From: Methylophaga sp. OBS1
GTDB lineage: Bacteria > Pseudomonadota > Gammaproteobacteria > Nitrosococcales > Methylophagaceae
NCBI RefSeq assembly: GCF_026319365.1
Contig: NZ_JAPDMS010000002.1
Span: forward strand, 434,001 to 498,000
Length of the DNA stretch: 64,000 bases
Direction: 5' to 3'
In this document: positions 47,967-58,989 of the stretch, piece after piece
How the letters are laid out: every line of letters starts with the position of its first letter
Position numbering within the stretch: the stretch's first letter is position 1
The notes under the pieces: generated by a model
Database searches by the model: none
What the model saw: only the letters and a program-made list of their open reading frames with translations
Told to the model about the DNA's origin: nothing
Position numbers and translations under genes: made by a program

Positions 47967-49042
47967 AAACGCTGAACGTTGCCCTGGCAGACCGCAGTTA
48001 CCCGATTTACATAGGTGAAGATTTACTCTCACAACCGGCATTGCTGCAAAAACATATCAAACGGAAAGAGGTGCTGATTGTTACCAATGACACCATTGCG
48101 CCGCTATATCTGGAGAAGGTGAAAAGTCAGCTGTCTGATTATCACTGCGAAGCCGTGATTTTGCCCGATGGCGAAGCTTATAAGACGCTGGATGTGCTGA
48201 ATCAGGTTTACGATAAACTGTTGAGTGAGCGGTTTTCGCGACAGGTCACCATCATTGCACTGGGCGGGGGTGTGATCGGTGACATGGCCGGTTTTGCGGC
48301 AGCCTGTTACCAGCGTGGCGTGCCGTTTATTCAGGTACCGACGACGCTGTTATCACAGGTCGACTCTTCTGTCGGTGGTAAAACAGCGGTGAATCATCCA
48401 TTGGGCAAAAATATGATAGGGGCCTTTTATCAGCCTCAATGTGTTATCGCTGATACCAGCACGCTCAACACCCTGGATGACCGCCAACTGGCCTCCGGTA
48501 TTGCCGAAGTCATCAAGTATGGTCTTATCAGTGACTACGACTTTTTTGAATGGCTGGAAGCGAATATTGAACAACTCAAAGATCGCGATCCCAAAGCGTT
48601 GGCCTACGCGATTGAACGCTCCTGCCAGGATAAGGCGGATGTCGTTGCCAAAGATGAGACCGAACAGGGCGTCAGGGCCTTGTTGAATCTGGGGCATACC
48701 TTTGGTCATGCGATTGAGACGGGCATGGGTTATGGAAACTGGCTGCATGGTGAAGCCATTGCGACAGGTATGCTGATGGCGGCTGATTTGTCTGTCAGAA
48801 TGGGTTGGTTACAAACAGATGAGCTGAGCCGGATAGAAACGATCTTTAAACAGGCCGGCCTACCAGTCAATGGACCTCAGGGGATGACCGCCCAACAGTT
48901 TATGGATTTAATGGCCGTTGATAAAAAAGTACAGGATGGGGTCATTCGTCTGGTTTTGCTGAAAGGCATTGGCCAGGCGGTTATCAGCGATGATTATGAT
49001 CCTGCTGAGTTACAGCAAACGCTGACACATTTTCAGGGCTAG
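47963..49042 (+). CDS. aroB: 3-dehydroquinate synthase
   Basis: Makes 3-dehydroquinate from DAHP using NAD and a divalent metal. It has 359 residues. NAD-binding [14 protein letters not shown] and metal ligands in [15 protein letters not shown] and [11 protein letters not shown] are intact. aroK-aroB-damX is a conserved order. Confidence 0.97.
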   Translation: MKTLNVALADRSYPIYIGEDLLSQPALLQKHIKRKEVLIVTNDTIAPLYLEKVKSQLSDYHCEAVILPDGEAYKTLDVLNQVYDKLLSERFSRQVTIIALGGGVIGDMAGFAAACYQRGVPFIQVPTTLLSQVDSSVGGKTAVNHPLGKNMIGAFYQPQCVIADTSTLNTLDDRQLASGIAEVIKYGLISDYDFFEWLEANIEQLKDRDPKALAYAIERSCQDKADVVAKDETEQGVRALLNLGHTFGHAIETGMGYGNWLHGEAIATGMLMAADLSVRMGWLQTDELSRIETIFKQAGLPVNGPQGMTAQQFMDLMAVDKKVQDGVIRLVLLKGIGQAVISDDYDPAELQQTLTHFQG

Positions 49043-49058
49043 GAGATGAACGACTGCC

Positions 49059-50619
<1,561 letters not shown>

Positions 50620-50645
<26 letters not shown>

Positions 50646-51777
50646 ACAGCGTGGTGGATTGGGTCTGATAACTGGCAAATACGGCGCGGTAAACTGTTTG
50701 CTGAAGAATCCTGGCCTTTGATAGCACACCTTCAACAACCAGGTCATCGAACCCCTGTCCTTGAGCAGCAAAGCAGACAATACCGCTACCACCGTTCCAG
50801 GTTTTGACCTGCTGCGTTGCCAGCAAGGTGGCAAAGCGTTGGGCATGTTGCAGCCGCAACCGCGTTTGTTGATAGAACCAGTCCTCCCCCAGCACTTTCA
50901 AATTTAACCATAGAGATAGAAACAGTTCGGCACCGTAAGAGCCGGTGACACGACCTGTGGGAGCTGAATCCAGGTAGTCAGTCTGACGACGCTCTGCCGG
51001 AAGATGACGGCTCAGATAGACACTACAGGGACGCGGCTGAAACAGAGACTTGTGCGGGTCAAAGCCCAGACTGTCGAGTCGTGCCAGATGATGGAGTGAT
51101 TCTCGTTGTTCCGGCAGCATTAACAACGCACCGCCCCAGGCTGCATCCAGATGCAGCCAGCATTGATAGCGAGCCGCAATGTCTGCCACCGGTTGTAAAG
51201 GGTCGAGCGCCCCGATAAGGCTGGTCCCCGCTGTCAGAACAATAGCGACTGGTGCAGCCTGCCTGCAGGCCTGTTCAAGGGATGAGACATCTATCCGATC
51301 ATCGGCATCAGTGGCGATAAGCTCAAGTTTGAGTCCCAGAATGCGACAGGCTTTATCAACAGAGTAATGCCGCGCGCGACTGGCATACACGATTTTGCTA
51401 TCGATTTCGGCACTATCACGCGCCTGCCATAGCGCCTGAAGATTATTATCACTGCCGCCGTGACTGAAATGGCCGTAGGGCATCCCAAAACAGGACTTTA
51501 GCCAGTTAAGCGTATAGCTTTCGGCCTGCCGGAGTTCAGGATACAGTTCCGCTGACAATAAATTACCCCGGTGCATGGCGGCGAGCTGCATGCCCAGCAG
51601 GCTGTATGGGGCAAGGTCGGCAGTCATGTGGGCAGCTTTATCCACAGATAACATACGCTCAGCTTCGGCCAGCAAATCATGATAATAAGGTTTGGTGCAG
51701 ACATCATCGATAGGCTGATGCTGCAGTAATGCCGATAAAAGATCGTTGGCCTGGTGCGCAGCCAGTAGCTGACTCAT
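50620..51777 (-). CDS. PLP-dependent group II decarboxylase, MfnA-like
   Basis: A 385-residue pyridoxal-phosphate enzyme of the group II amino acid decarboxylase family. The lysine that holds PLP is K243 in GFDPHKSLF; H137 (RHYSVDKA) and D211 (LDAAWGG) fit the cofactor site. In methanogens, MfnA decarboxylates tyrosine to tyramine for methanofuran. The next three cofactor-type genes (MfnE, MfnF and MfnD types) make this role the best guess here. Aspartate or glutamate decarboxylase would be the alternative. Starts inside the MfnE-like stop (ATGA) and is convergent with damX. Confidence 0.82.
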
Positions 51778-52355
51778 TGCAGAATCAGGCCTTTATCGGG
51801 AAATAAAGCCTGTTGTTGAAAATGAAATAACTGGGTGTGAATAGGGTGGCGCTGATACAGGGTGGTGAACCCTTTATCCAGCACACCATGTTGAATCAGC
51901 GCCTGAATACGACTGGAGACGACGGTGGAGCGCTTGATCATAATGAGTTCATCGGCCTCCAGCTGTTGCGAAAGCCATAAAGCCAGGCTGTCAGAACTGA
52001 TGTCCCAGCTGTGGGCAATGTCTGACATCGTCAACAGTGAACGATCAGGCAGCCACACATGCAGACCATGCTCAAGTTCACTAACGTGGTGCTGGGGATA
52101 ATAAAAAGCCTGACTGTTTGGCGCCAGATCGGCAAGCAGCAGACCGAACTGTGCCATGGCCAGCAGCGCCATATGATGGGCAGCACTGTCACTGAAACGA
52201 TGCAGTCGCTGGGCATGACGGACTTCATCGGCAAAAGGACCGCCACCGGGTACGATGACAACGGCTTCATTTTGGCTGGCACGGTCCAGCAACTCGAGCC
52301 ACTGTCTCAATTCCGGCGTATGAAACAGGCTGCCGCCCAGTTTAATAATCCGCAT
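51774..52355 (-). CDS. Amino acid kinase-fold protein, MfnE-like
   Basis: A 193-residue protein of the amino acid kinase family, with MRIIKLGGSLFHT at the N-terminus and VVIVPGGGPFADEVR. In the methanofuran pathway MfnE phosphorylates an aminomethyl-furan phosphate to the pyrophosphate. Cluster context and size fit that enzyme. It lies 2 bp after pabB and overlaps the decarboxylase by 4 bp. Confidence 0.82.
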   Translation of the reverse strand: MRIIKLGGSLFHTPELRQWLELLDRASQNEAVVIVPGGGPFADEVRHAQRLHRFSDSAAHHMALLAMAQFGLLLADLAPNSQAFYYPQHHVSELEHGLHVWLPDRSLLTMSDIAHSWDISSDSLALWLSQQLEADELIMIKRSTVVSSRIQALIQHGVLDKGFTTLYQRHPIHTQLFHFQQQALFPDKGLILQ

Positions 52356-52357
52356 AA

Positions 52358-53746
52358 TCAGCGTAAGCCTTCGATTAAATGCAGCATGGCTGCAGCCTTA
52401 TCATGTACTTCCTGATATTCTGCCTCAGCCTGCGAATCTTTAACGATACCACCCCCGGCCCAGAAACGCAGCCTGTTGTCGCTGAACACCAGCGTGCGAA
52501 TCGTGATATTGCTGTCCATGTTACCGTCAAAACCGATATAGCCGATGCTGCCACAATAAACGCCACGGCGGTTGGGTTCCAGCTCTTCAATGATCTGCAT
52601 AGCCCGCAGCTTGGGGGCACCGGTGATGGAGCCCCCGGGAAAGCAGGCTCTTAACAAGGTGGCAGCAGATTGATCCTCAGCCAGAGTACCGGTGATCGTA
52701 CTGACCAGGTGATGTACGGTGGCAAAACTTTCCAGCGCAAACGGCCTGGGAACACGAATACTGCCCGCCTTACAGACCTTACCCAGATCATTACGCAGCA
52801 AATCGACGATCATCAGGTTTTCTGCACGATCCTTGATACTGTTTTGTAAATCGTCAGCGAGTGCCTGATCTTTGCGCTTATCGCTCAGATGGCGGGGGCG
52901 GGTACCCTTGATCGGTTTAGTTTCAACCTGCCCGTCATGGACCTGAAGCAGGCGCTCCGGAGAGGAACTCATGATGGCTAGCGATCCGGTATCGAAATAA
53001 GCAGAAAACGGGGCTGCATTTTCTTGTCTCAAGCGCTGATAGGCATACCAGGCATCACCCTCTGCCGCTATCTCAAACCGCTTGGCCAGGTTAACCTGAT
53101 AACAGTCGCCTTCGGTAATGTAATGTTGAATTCGCTCAAAAGCCTGTTTGTATGCCTGTTGATCGAGGTTGCAGCGCAGTTCACCCCGGACTCTGAATAA
53201 TTTATCTTGTTCTGTCGTCGCTTCATCATCTGTCAGCTGAGCAAGCAGTTCAGGCCATTTTTCTGGTGTTTGTGGATCCTGGGCAAAGCTGGCCAGCCAG
53301 CAGCGCTGCTGTTGATGATCGGTGATAATAGCCCAGTCATAGATTCCCACGGCCATATCCGGGATGGCTTCTGCATCAAGTGCGGTTGAGGGCAAGTCCT
53401 CAATGCGTCGACCCAGGTCGTAGCCGAAATAACCGATAGCGCCACCGGCAAAAGGCAATTCACTGCGAGGCTGGTGATATTTTTTGAGTAGATCATCCAG
53501 CAGTAGAAAAGGATCCTCGTTACTGAGCCGGGCACCGGTAGCGCTGACAATCCGGGTTTGATTGCCACGGCACTCGAGTGTAATAAAAGGGTCGGCAGCG
53601 ATGATGTCATAGCGCCCGGCGGGCAGGGATGTATTTGCGCTATCCAGTATCACCGGCCAGTGACGCTGACGCAATTGACGAAAATAGCGCTCGCTGTCAC
53701 CAGGATAGGGCAGTTCAACACAAAGCGGTGGAAGTGTCTGGCTCAT
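52358..53746 (-). CDS. pabB: Aminodeoxychorismate synthase component I
   Basis: Makes 4-amino-4-deoxychorismate from chorismate, for p-aminobenzoate. It has 462 residues in the chorismate-binding fold. PIKGTRPR carries the PabB-specific lysine (PIAGT in anthranilate synthase), and FPGGSITGAPK, GSIGYIGFDG and VKDSQAEAEYQE are intact. p-Aminobenzoate is a precursor of both folate and H4MPT, which explains its place among C1-cofactor genes. It may use PabA encoded elsewhere. Confidence 0.93.
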   Translation of the reverse strand: MSQTLPPLCVELPYPGDSERYFRQLRQRHWPVILDSANTSLPAGRYDIIAADPFITLECRGNQTRIVSATGARLSNEDPFLLLDDLLKKYHQPRSELPFAGGAIGYFGYDLGRRIEDLPSTALDAEAIPDMAVGIYDWAIITDHQQQRCWLASFAQDPQTPEKWPELLAQLTDDEATTEQDKLFRVRGELRCNLDQQAYKQAFERIQHYITEGDCYQVNLAKRFEIAAEGDAWYAYQRLRQENAAPFSAYFDTGSLAIMSSSPERLLQVHDGQVETKPIKGTRPRHLSDKRKDQALADDLQNSIKDRAENLMIVDLLRNDLGKVCKAGSIRVPRPFALESFATVHHLVSTITGTLAEDQSAATLLRACFPGGSITGAPKLRAMQIIEELEPNRRGVYCGSIGYIGFDGNMDSNITIRTLVFSDNRLRFWAGGGIVKDSQAEAEYQEVHDKAAAMLHLIEGLR

Positions 53747-53755
53747 CTGATTATT

Positions 53756-54790
53756 TTACGATAACTGCTTCGCTGCCAGAAGGGCGAGTGCGGCGGCCGG
53801 TGCATGGTCGGCGGCAGCAGACTGGGACTGACACAGACTGGCAAAATCGATATAGGGCCGGTTCAAGCGTGCTGACAGGATTTCTGAGATAAAGCGACCG
53901 ACACCGGCACCGATTATGGGGCTGTCATTGTTCAGCGGATAGAGGGTCATGACTTGAAGACAGGCCTCGGTAATATGCTGTAACTGTTTCTCTGCAAACC
54001 ATTGCGCTATCAGATCCCAGGTTGGGGCACTGGCATTGTCGGCATCGGCAGCGAGCATTCTGGCCAGACGCTGGCGAGACAACTCGGCTGTCCACGGGGT
54101 GCCGTCAGCGCTACTATCCTGAATCTCAGCACCATCGAGTTTATCCAGCAATAGCCAGATGTCAGCGGTGCTGGCGAACCACTCTGCGGCAAGCCTGACC
54201 CGGGTGCCATTTAACGGCGCTTCGGTCGCCAGCGACATTAACGGTGTGCGGATGGCACCAGTATAGACCAGGCTGCCACTGATCTGTCGCTGATGATCAG
54301 TCAGGCCCAAAGGATGGACCTGGTGTGAAGAAATTGGCACGAGATCGCAGGTGGTACTGCCGATATCAATGAATAAGCCGCTTTCCACCTGACTGGCTGC
54401 AAAATCGGCACTGGCAATCCAGTTCATTGATGCGACAGCCTGCCAATCGATTTTAGCCTGCTCAGGCGTTAACCAACCTTGCTCAGCAGCGTAAATCTGG
54501 CAGTTTGAGGCTGGCAAAATCTGCGAAACACTATCGATAATTGCACTCACCCCCGCACGGCGGTGGGGGAAAGCATCTACCAACTCCCCCGTCATCGTGA
54601 TGGCATGAATATCGCGATCACAGTCGAGGCGTCGTAAAGCCTGTTGCATCGACAGTTGCAGTTCTTCAATACCTCGCCATAAAGCACAAGGGAGCTGAAT
54701 AACCTGTTCCAGTTGGCCATTTTTATCACAGCGGGCCACTTTAAGATGTGCACCGCCGATATCCCATCCGCAATAACCGGGTTGTTTCAA
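53756..54790 (-). CDS. H4MPT-linked C1 pathway protein, MfnF-like
   Basis: A 344-residue ASKHA-fold protein of the hydantoinase/oxoprolinase-related family found near H4MPT genes. N-terminal CGWDIGGAHLKVARCD and later FIDIGSTTCDLVPI are the nucleotide-binding loops. Methanogen MfnF joins the furan and tyramine-glutamate parts of methanofuran; this homologue is inferred to do the same. It is 1 bp from the MfnD-like gene and 9 bp from pabB. Confidence 0.85.
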   Translation of the reverse strand: MKQPGYCGWDIGGAHLKVARCDKNGQLEQVIQLPCALWRGIEELQLSMQQALRRLDCDRDIHAITMTGELVDAFPHRRAGVSAIIDSVSQILPASNCQIYAAEQGWLTPEQAKIDWQAVASMNWIASADFAASQVESGLFIDIGSTTCDLVPISSHQVHPLGLTDHQRQISGSLVYTGAIRTPLMSLATEAPLNGTRVRLAAEWFASTADIWLLLDKLDGAEIQDSSADGTPWTAELSRQRLARMLAADADNASAPTWDLIAQWFAEKQLQHITEACLQVMTLYPLNNDSPIIGAGVGRFISEILSARLNRPYIDFASLCQSQSAAADHAPAAALALLAAKQLS

Positions 54791-54791
54791 T

Positions 54792-55748
54792 TTAGTCCTC
54801 TTTCAGATAGGGCATTAACTGTTGTGCCGGATTCGCAGTCTGTATCAGCGATAACTCGGCATAAGAAGCTGTCAGCCGTGGATTAATCTCAATCAGCCAG
54901 AGTGCATCAGCAGTTTTGACCAGATCAACACCGACAAACCCCCACAGTCCGGGCATCGTAGCATGTATCTGCTGCGTAAGCTGCCGAACTGCGGCGGGTT
55001 CAATGAGATCCTCACGGCCGGCTTCGCAGTGATTCAGTTTTAACGCATGGTTAGATTGGTTAATGTGCTGACGGTTCACCGATAAAACGGTGATATCCGT
55101 TTCCGTAACAAACAGGCTCAGACTCAGCGCCATGCCGGCAATAAAAGGCTGAACAATTTGCTTATCAAGTTCAGCGGTGGAAAGTGAGTTGAGATAGGAT
55201 CTGATTTCATTGGTGGTCATCCTGAATGTTTGTTCACAGCCGGCCCCATCCCTGGGTTTGATAATCCAGTCAGACGCTTCGGGCCGGGCCTGATATGACC
55301 AGTCAGACGCTTTGACGGATTCAGGCGTGACTACCCCTTGCTGTGTTAACCATCGACTACACTCAAGCTTGTCAGTGCACAGGGCAATGATTGATGCCCG
55401 GCAGCCGAAGTGCACTTTATCTCTCTCTTCCAACTGTCTGACCAGTTTCTCAAGCAGACCATCCGTCTCCGGCGCAATAACGATAAACTGCTGATGTTGA
55501 TCCAGGGATTGTTGCCATATCTGACGGTAACGTTGTTGGCTGTCGACGGACAAAACAGATAGGCTGGCGTCTGTGGCTTTGCAGGGTGGCAGACGGCTAT
55601 CACGCATGATGGTAAGTTGACAGCCCAGTGCCGTCAGATCACGACAGATCGCTGTTAACATGGCGTCACCCTCTTTCATCAGTGAGGGTGAAAGAGTCTC
55701 ACCAGCCAATGCGCCACTGGTAAGATGTTCGTAGATAAACACCGTCAT
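54792..55748 (-). CDS. ATP-grasp ligase, MfnD-like
   Basis: A 318-residue ATP-grasp protein. TVFIYEHLTSGALAGE is the N-terminus typical of this group; WIIKPRDGAGCEQTF and LWLIEINPRLTASY are the ATP and metal sites. Methanogen MfnD joins glutamate to tyramine for methanofuran. ATG at 55748 is preferred to TTG at 55778, which lacks homology. First gene of the leftward five-gene methylofuran-type operon. Confidence 0.84.
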   Translation of the reverse strand: MTVFIYEHLTSGALAGETLSPSLMKEGDAMLTAICRDLTALGCQLTIMRDSRLPPCKATDASLSVLSVDSQQRYRQIWQQSLDQHQQFIVIAPETDGLLEKLVRQLEERDKVHFGCRASIIALCTDKLECSRWLTQQGVVTPESVKASDWSYQARPEASDWIIKPRDGAGCEQTFRMTTNEIRSYLNSLSTAELDKQIVQPFIAGMALSLSLFVTETDITVLSVNRQHINQSNHALKLNHCEAGREDLIEPAAVRQLTQQIHATMPGLWGFVGVDLVKTADALWLIEINPRLTASYAELSLIQTANPAQQLMPYLKED

Positions 55749-55817
55749 CAATACTGTTAGGACCTCTTGGTCTGACAACCGGGCGGTGATGGCACCCTAT
55801 AAACAAGAAAGAAGCAG

Positions 55818-56519
55818 ATGCTGCAGATTATACCGGTGATTGATATTCGTGGCGGTCGTGTCGTTCACGCCCGGGGAGGCAACCGTCAGCAATATCCCGC
55901 CCTGAAATCTTTATTAACCAATTCAGTTACCCCTGCTGAAGTCATCAGTGATTTGCAGAAATGTCTGCCTTTTCAGCAACTGTACATTGCCGATCTGGAC
56001 GCGATTGAAGAGGGAAAACAGCGCATGGACTTCTATGAATCATTGTGCCGGTCGTTCCCTCAGATAGAGTTCTGGATTGATAGCGGTATTAGGCAGTTAA
56101 CGGCATTATCCGCATGTAGTCAGATTAATAATCTGCGCATGGTGGCGGGCAGTGAGACATTGGCTGATTCAAGCATGCTGACTCAGGGGGGAGGGGACGC
56201 CTGTTTGATTCTGTCTCTCGATAGAAAAAATCAGTCTAATCTGGGCAAGGCGGATTTATTCACAGAGCCGAGACTATGGCCGAAAAACGTGATTCTGATG
56301 AACCTGGACAGAGTGGGATCCAAGTTGGGGCCGGATTTGGAATGGTTACAGGCACAGCGGTCAAAAGCCCCGGAGGTGGCGTGGTATCTGGCGGGCGGCA
56401 TCCGCAATGAAGCCGATTTAATCAAGGCACAACAATCTGGTGCCGCAGGCGTACTTGTCGCCAGCGCGTTGCATAATGGCGCTATCAACCTGCAGACGAT
56501 GAAACGTCTGATGCAATAA
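55818..56519 (+). CDS. HisA/HisF-related TIM-barrel protein
   Basis: A 233-residue (beta-alpha)8 protein related to HisA, of the subgroup known from archaea and methylotrophs. D9 in IPVIDIRGGRVVHARGG and a second Asp in MNLDRVGSKLG match the HisA catalytic pair. AGGIRNEADL and GVLVASALHNG are phosphate-binding loops. It is not the histidine enzyme by context. Divergent from MfnD with 69 bp between the starts. Inferred to act in C1-cofactor synthesis; the reaction is unknown. Confidence 0.85.
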   Translation: MLQIIPVIDIRGGRVVHARGGNRQQYPALKSLLTNSVTPAEVISDLQKCLPFQQLYIADLDAIEEGKQRMDFYESLCRSFPQIEFWIDSGIRQLTALSACSQINNLRMVAGSETLADSSMLTQGGGDACLILSLDRKNQSNLGKADLFTEPRLWPKNVILMNLDRVGSKLGPDLEWLQAQRSKAPEVAWYLAGGIRNEADLIKAQQSGAAGVLVASALHNGAINLQTMKRLMQ

Positions 56520-56526
56520 AGTGAAA

Positions 56527-56548
56527 CCGCCCTTCCAGAGAAGGGCGG
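56527..56548. terminator. Hairpin between HisA-like gene and fae
   Basis: A perfect 9-bp stem CCGCCCTTC/GAAGGGCGG with loop CAGA lies between the convergent 3' ends. In the leftward (fae) direction it is followed by TTT, so it probably ends fae transcription; T-run is short. Confidence 0.6.
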
Positions 56549-56565
56549 CCATCACGGTTCAGAAC

Positions 56566-57126
56566 TTACTTGGCACCGAATGGGTGTTCAGTTGATCTGT
56601 ATTGTGCAACGACGTCAGCCGCTTTCGGCTCACGGGCAACCGCACGCTTGATTGCTTCTTTCGTGGCACGGTAGTTCCAATCCTGGATTTTTTCGTCACT
56701 GTCAGCGGTTGGTGAAATGAAGACACCAACGCAGATAAAGACATCGTCAGCTTCACCGGCAGGAATGGTGCCATCTTCAACGCACTCAGCTACAGCCATT
56801 GAAACACCACGCTGGGCAGGACCGAACATTTGAACCGCTTGCTTCATGTTCTTGATGGTGACTTTGTTGAACATGACGGTAGCAGGTTTAACCATCAGGT
56901 TAGGTGTGACTACAGCCAACAGACCGTTAACACCTTGTTTCTGGTCGGTCAGAGTGCGGCAGAAAGCATCTTCTGCTGCTGAGCCACGTGGGCCCATGAT
57001 CAGGTCGATGTGTGAGACGTTGTCCAGGTCACCGTCTTCGATGACCAGGGATTCACCTACAAGTACGCGATCGATAACTGGCATGTTATATTTTCCTGTT
57101 CCAAAAAAATTGTCAAAAAGGCTCAT
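56566..57126 (-). CDS. fae: Formaldehyde-activating enzyme
   Basis: Condenses formaldehyde with H4MPT to methylene-H4MPT. It has 186 residues from ATG 57126. H39 in VSHIDLIMGPRG matches the catalytic His of known Fae; MFNKVTI and AVQMFGPAQRGVSMAV are family motifs. The first 14 residues (MSLFDNFFGTGKYN) are additional to the M. extorquens protein. The upstream start has AAGGAGGG at ideal spacing; an internal ATG at 57084 has AGGA. A hairpin covers the upstream site. Cytoplasmic, typically very abundant. Confidence 0.95.
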   Translation of the reverse strand: MSLFDNFFGTGKYNMPVIDRVLVGESLVIEDGDLDNVSHIDLIMGPRGSAAEDAFCRTLTDQKQGVNGLLAVVTPNLMVKPATVMFNKVTIKNMKQAVQMFGPAQRGVSMAVAECVEDGTIPAGEADDVFICVGVFISPTADSDEKIQDWNYRATKEAIKRAVAREPKAADVVAQYRSTEHPFGAK

Positions 57127-57132
57127 TTTTTT

Positions 57133-57154
57133 CCCTCCTTGCTGGCAAGGAAGG
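57133..57154 (-). promoter_or_regulatory. Hairpin sequestering the fae Shine-Dalgarno site
   Basis: In the leftward transcript CCUUCCUUG and CAAGGAGGG can form nine pairs (one U-G) with loop CCAG. The second arm contains AAGGAGGG, the fae ribosome-binding site, six bases before its ATG. No T-run follows, so it is not a terminator. Folding would block the upstream start; pairing is seen in the sequence, regulation is inference. Confidence 0.6.
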
Positions 57155-57208
57155 GTTTATACGTAATAAAGGAACGTATCACCTGCTCAGTGCCGTCCGC
57201 TGGATGCA

Positions 57209-58078
57209 TCATGGTACTGAAATTCGATTAGCAGAAAGCCGGCGCTGAAATGCATGAAGCAACAGCGTGGCCGCGACAAGGTCGGCGGTAGTTCCCGGAT
57301 TAATGGCATTCTGCTTTAATTCTTTATCCCAAGCAGTGAGCTGATTTGAATAAGCATTTAACGTACTGTTTTTATTCATTTCAAAAACAAGTTGTTTTGC
57401 CTTTTTTGTCACTGCAATTGCCTGTTCCCTAGATTGCTTGCGACATATCAAGCTGTCGGGAAGCTCTGATAACAACTTAAGATACGCGAAAGCCGCTGCC
57501 CATTCAACACTTTCCCCAGAATTCAGCGCGCTTGTCAATCCCGGCAATCCAATTTCCCATAATGTGCTGAAATTGCTCACATATTGCAAGGCTATTTGAT
57601 CCCGCTCCGCAGCCATTTTCATGGCTTGCAGCAGAGTAACACTGGGATCTCCGCTAATATCCTGTTCCTGGTGTCGGCCCAGGCCACCCGCCTCAGCCAT
57701 TCGGATAGCCTGATAAGTTAATCTGGCATCTTCCACAGTCAGGTTCTGCAGTGTGGTTCTGAGCTTGTCAGTCAGATCATCAAACGTCTCAGATTGTTCG
57801 ACGGCGCAACACAGGGGGGCAAATAGCAGCACTATGCCCAGATTGGTATTACAATCAACCACTTGTCGGGTCGCTGTTATTGCAGCCAGGATTCTCGCTC
57901 CCACGGTGAGTCCCGGCTGGGCCATTACCGGTGCAATGGCGCGGGCACTGCGGATGAAGTCATCAACCGCCATATTGTGGCCGTCGCTGAAGCAATTGAC
58001 GTTACCTGGTTTGGGCGCGCGGACCTCTTTCTCACAAGCCCAGAATACGGAATCAGCTATCTCCGATTCAGACAGCAT
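57209..58078 (-). CDS. CitG-like H4MPT-cluster protein (Orf7)
   Basis: A 289-residue protein related to triphosphoribosyl-dephospho-CoA synthase (CitG/MdcB). It has KEVRAPKPGNVNCFSDGHNM at the N-terminus, NTNLGIVLLFAPL and GGLGRHQEQD. In M. extorquens the homologue Orf7 lies between mch-orf5 and fae and is needed for H4MPT-linked metabolism; its reaction is unproven as far as I know. Overlaps orf5 by 11 bp. Confidence 0.87.
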   Translation of the reverse strand: MLSESEIADSVFWACEKEVRAPKPGNVNCFSDGHNMAVDDFIRSARAIAPVMAQPGLTVGARILAAITATRQVVDCNTNLGIVLLFAPLCCAVEQSETFDDLTDKLRTTLQNLTVEDARLTYQAIRMAEAGGLGRHQEQDISGDPSVTLLQAMKMAAERDQIALQYVSNFSTLWEIGLPGLTSALNSGESVEWAAAFAYLKLLSELPDSLICRKQSREQAIAVTKKAKQLVFEMNKNSTLNAYSNQLTAWDKELKQNAINPGTTADLVAATLLLHAFQRRLSANRISVP

Positions 58079-58985
58079 GGTTAGAGGCTAATCCCGCCGT
58101 TATACGCTGATTGACGGCCTGGGCCAGTGTGCCAGCGATATCGGCACCTGTCGCCTGGTAAAGACCTTTCCAGGCCGGAACACTATTGACTTCCAGCACG
58201 GTGAATTGGCCTTCAGGACCGCGGATCAGATCAACCCCGGCATAATCGGCCTGCACCGCGGCAGTAGCATGGATGGCTAACTGGCGCATTTCTTCAGAAA
58301 CCGGCGTTGCGAAACAGCTGGCACCCTGCGCAAAATTGGTAATCCAGTGATTGGCGCGACGTGACATCGCGGCGCAGACTTCACCATCAATGACCAGCAG
58401 ACGCCAGTCCTGCCAGGCACCGGGTATTTCAGGCGCAACATACTGCTGCAGGTAAAAAGCGCCCCCCACCGCTGCCTGTTGTTCAAACTGAGACAGTGTC
58501 TCTATCAGTGCAATACCCTTGCCCTGACAACCGAACAGCGGTTTCATCACCAGTAACTCACCGGCTGCCAGTTCTCGCTCAACAAGGGTTCTGGCGCTGT
58601 CTGCATTTTCACAGGCCCAGGTACGCGGTGTCGCAAGCCCAGCCAGGTGGAGGCGAAGTGAAGTACGGGCTTTATCGACGGTATGTTCTATCGCAGTCGC
58701 CGGGTTCAGCACGGGTACGCCGAGTTCTGCCAGTGTATGGAGTACATCCATACGCAGCGTGATTTGCTCCAGGAAACCGGGAGCAATTCCCCGAACAATG
58801 GCTGCAGCCGGCAGTTCATTGTCAAAACCGGGTATAGAAAGACCGGTCGGCGCATCCAGGTCAATACGGCACTCCGCCAGATCGGTCAGCATCGCCTCGA
58901 TACCCAGCCGGCCCAGCGCAGTGGTTAACTGATCACTGTGCCAACCGTGGGTATCGTTGAAAATGACGACGCGGCGCGCGCTCAT
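58068..58985 (-). CDS. RimK-type ATP-grasp ligase (Orf5)
   Basis: A 305-residue ATP-grasp protein of the RimK group. LLVMKPLFGCQGKGIALIE holds the ATP-binding glycines and TVLEVNSVPAWKGL the metal-binding Asn-Ser segment. The place next to mch matches Orf5 of methylotrophs. By resemblance to MptN-type ligases it may add glutamate to the H4MPT side chain; inference. It follows mch by 4 bp. Confidence 0.86.
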   Translation of the reverse strand: MSARRVVIFNDTHGWHSDQLTTALGRLGIEAMLTDLAECRIDLDAPTGLSIPGFDNELPAAAIVRGIAPGFLEQITLRMDVLHTLAELGVPVLNPATAIEHTVDKARTSLRLHLAGLATPRTWACENADSARTLVERELAAGELLVMKPLFGCQGKGIALIETLSQFEQQAAVGGAFYLQQYVAPEIPGAWQDWRLLVIDGEVCAAMSRRANHWITNFAQGASCFATPVSEEMRQLAIHATAAVQADYAGVDLIRGPEGQFTVLEVNSVPAWKGLYQATGADIAGTLAQAVNQRITAGLASNHAV

Positions 58986-58989
58986 GAAT

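Noticed and set aside
55749..55778. TTG start for the MfnD-like gene
   Set aside because: It adds 10 residues without homology; the ATG at 55748 gives the conserved N-terminus.
55818..56519. hisA of histidine biosynthesis
   Set aside because: No other his gene is near, and the protein is of the divergent subgroup seen beside methylotrophy genes.
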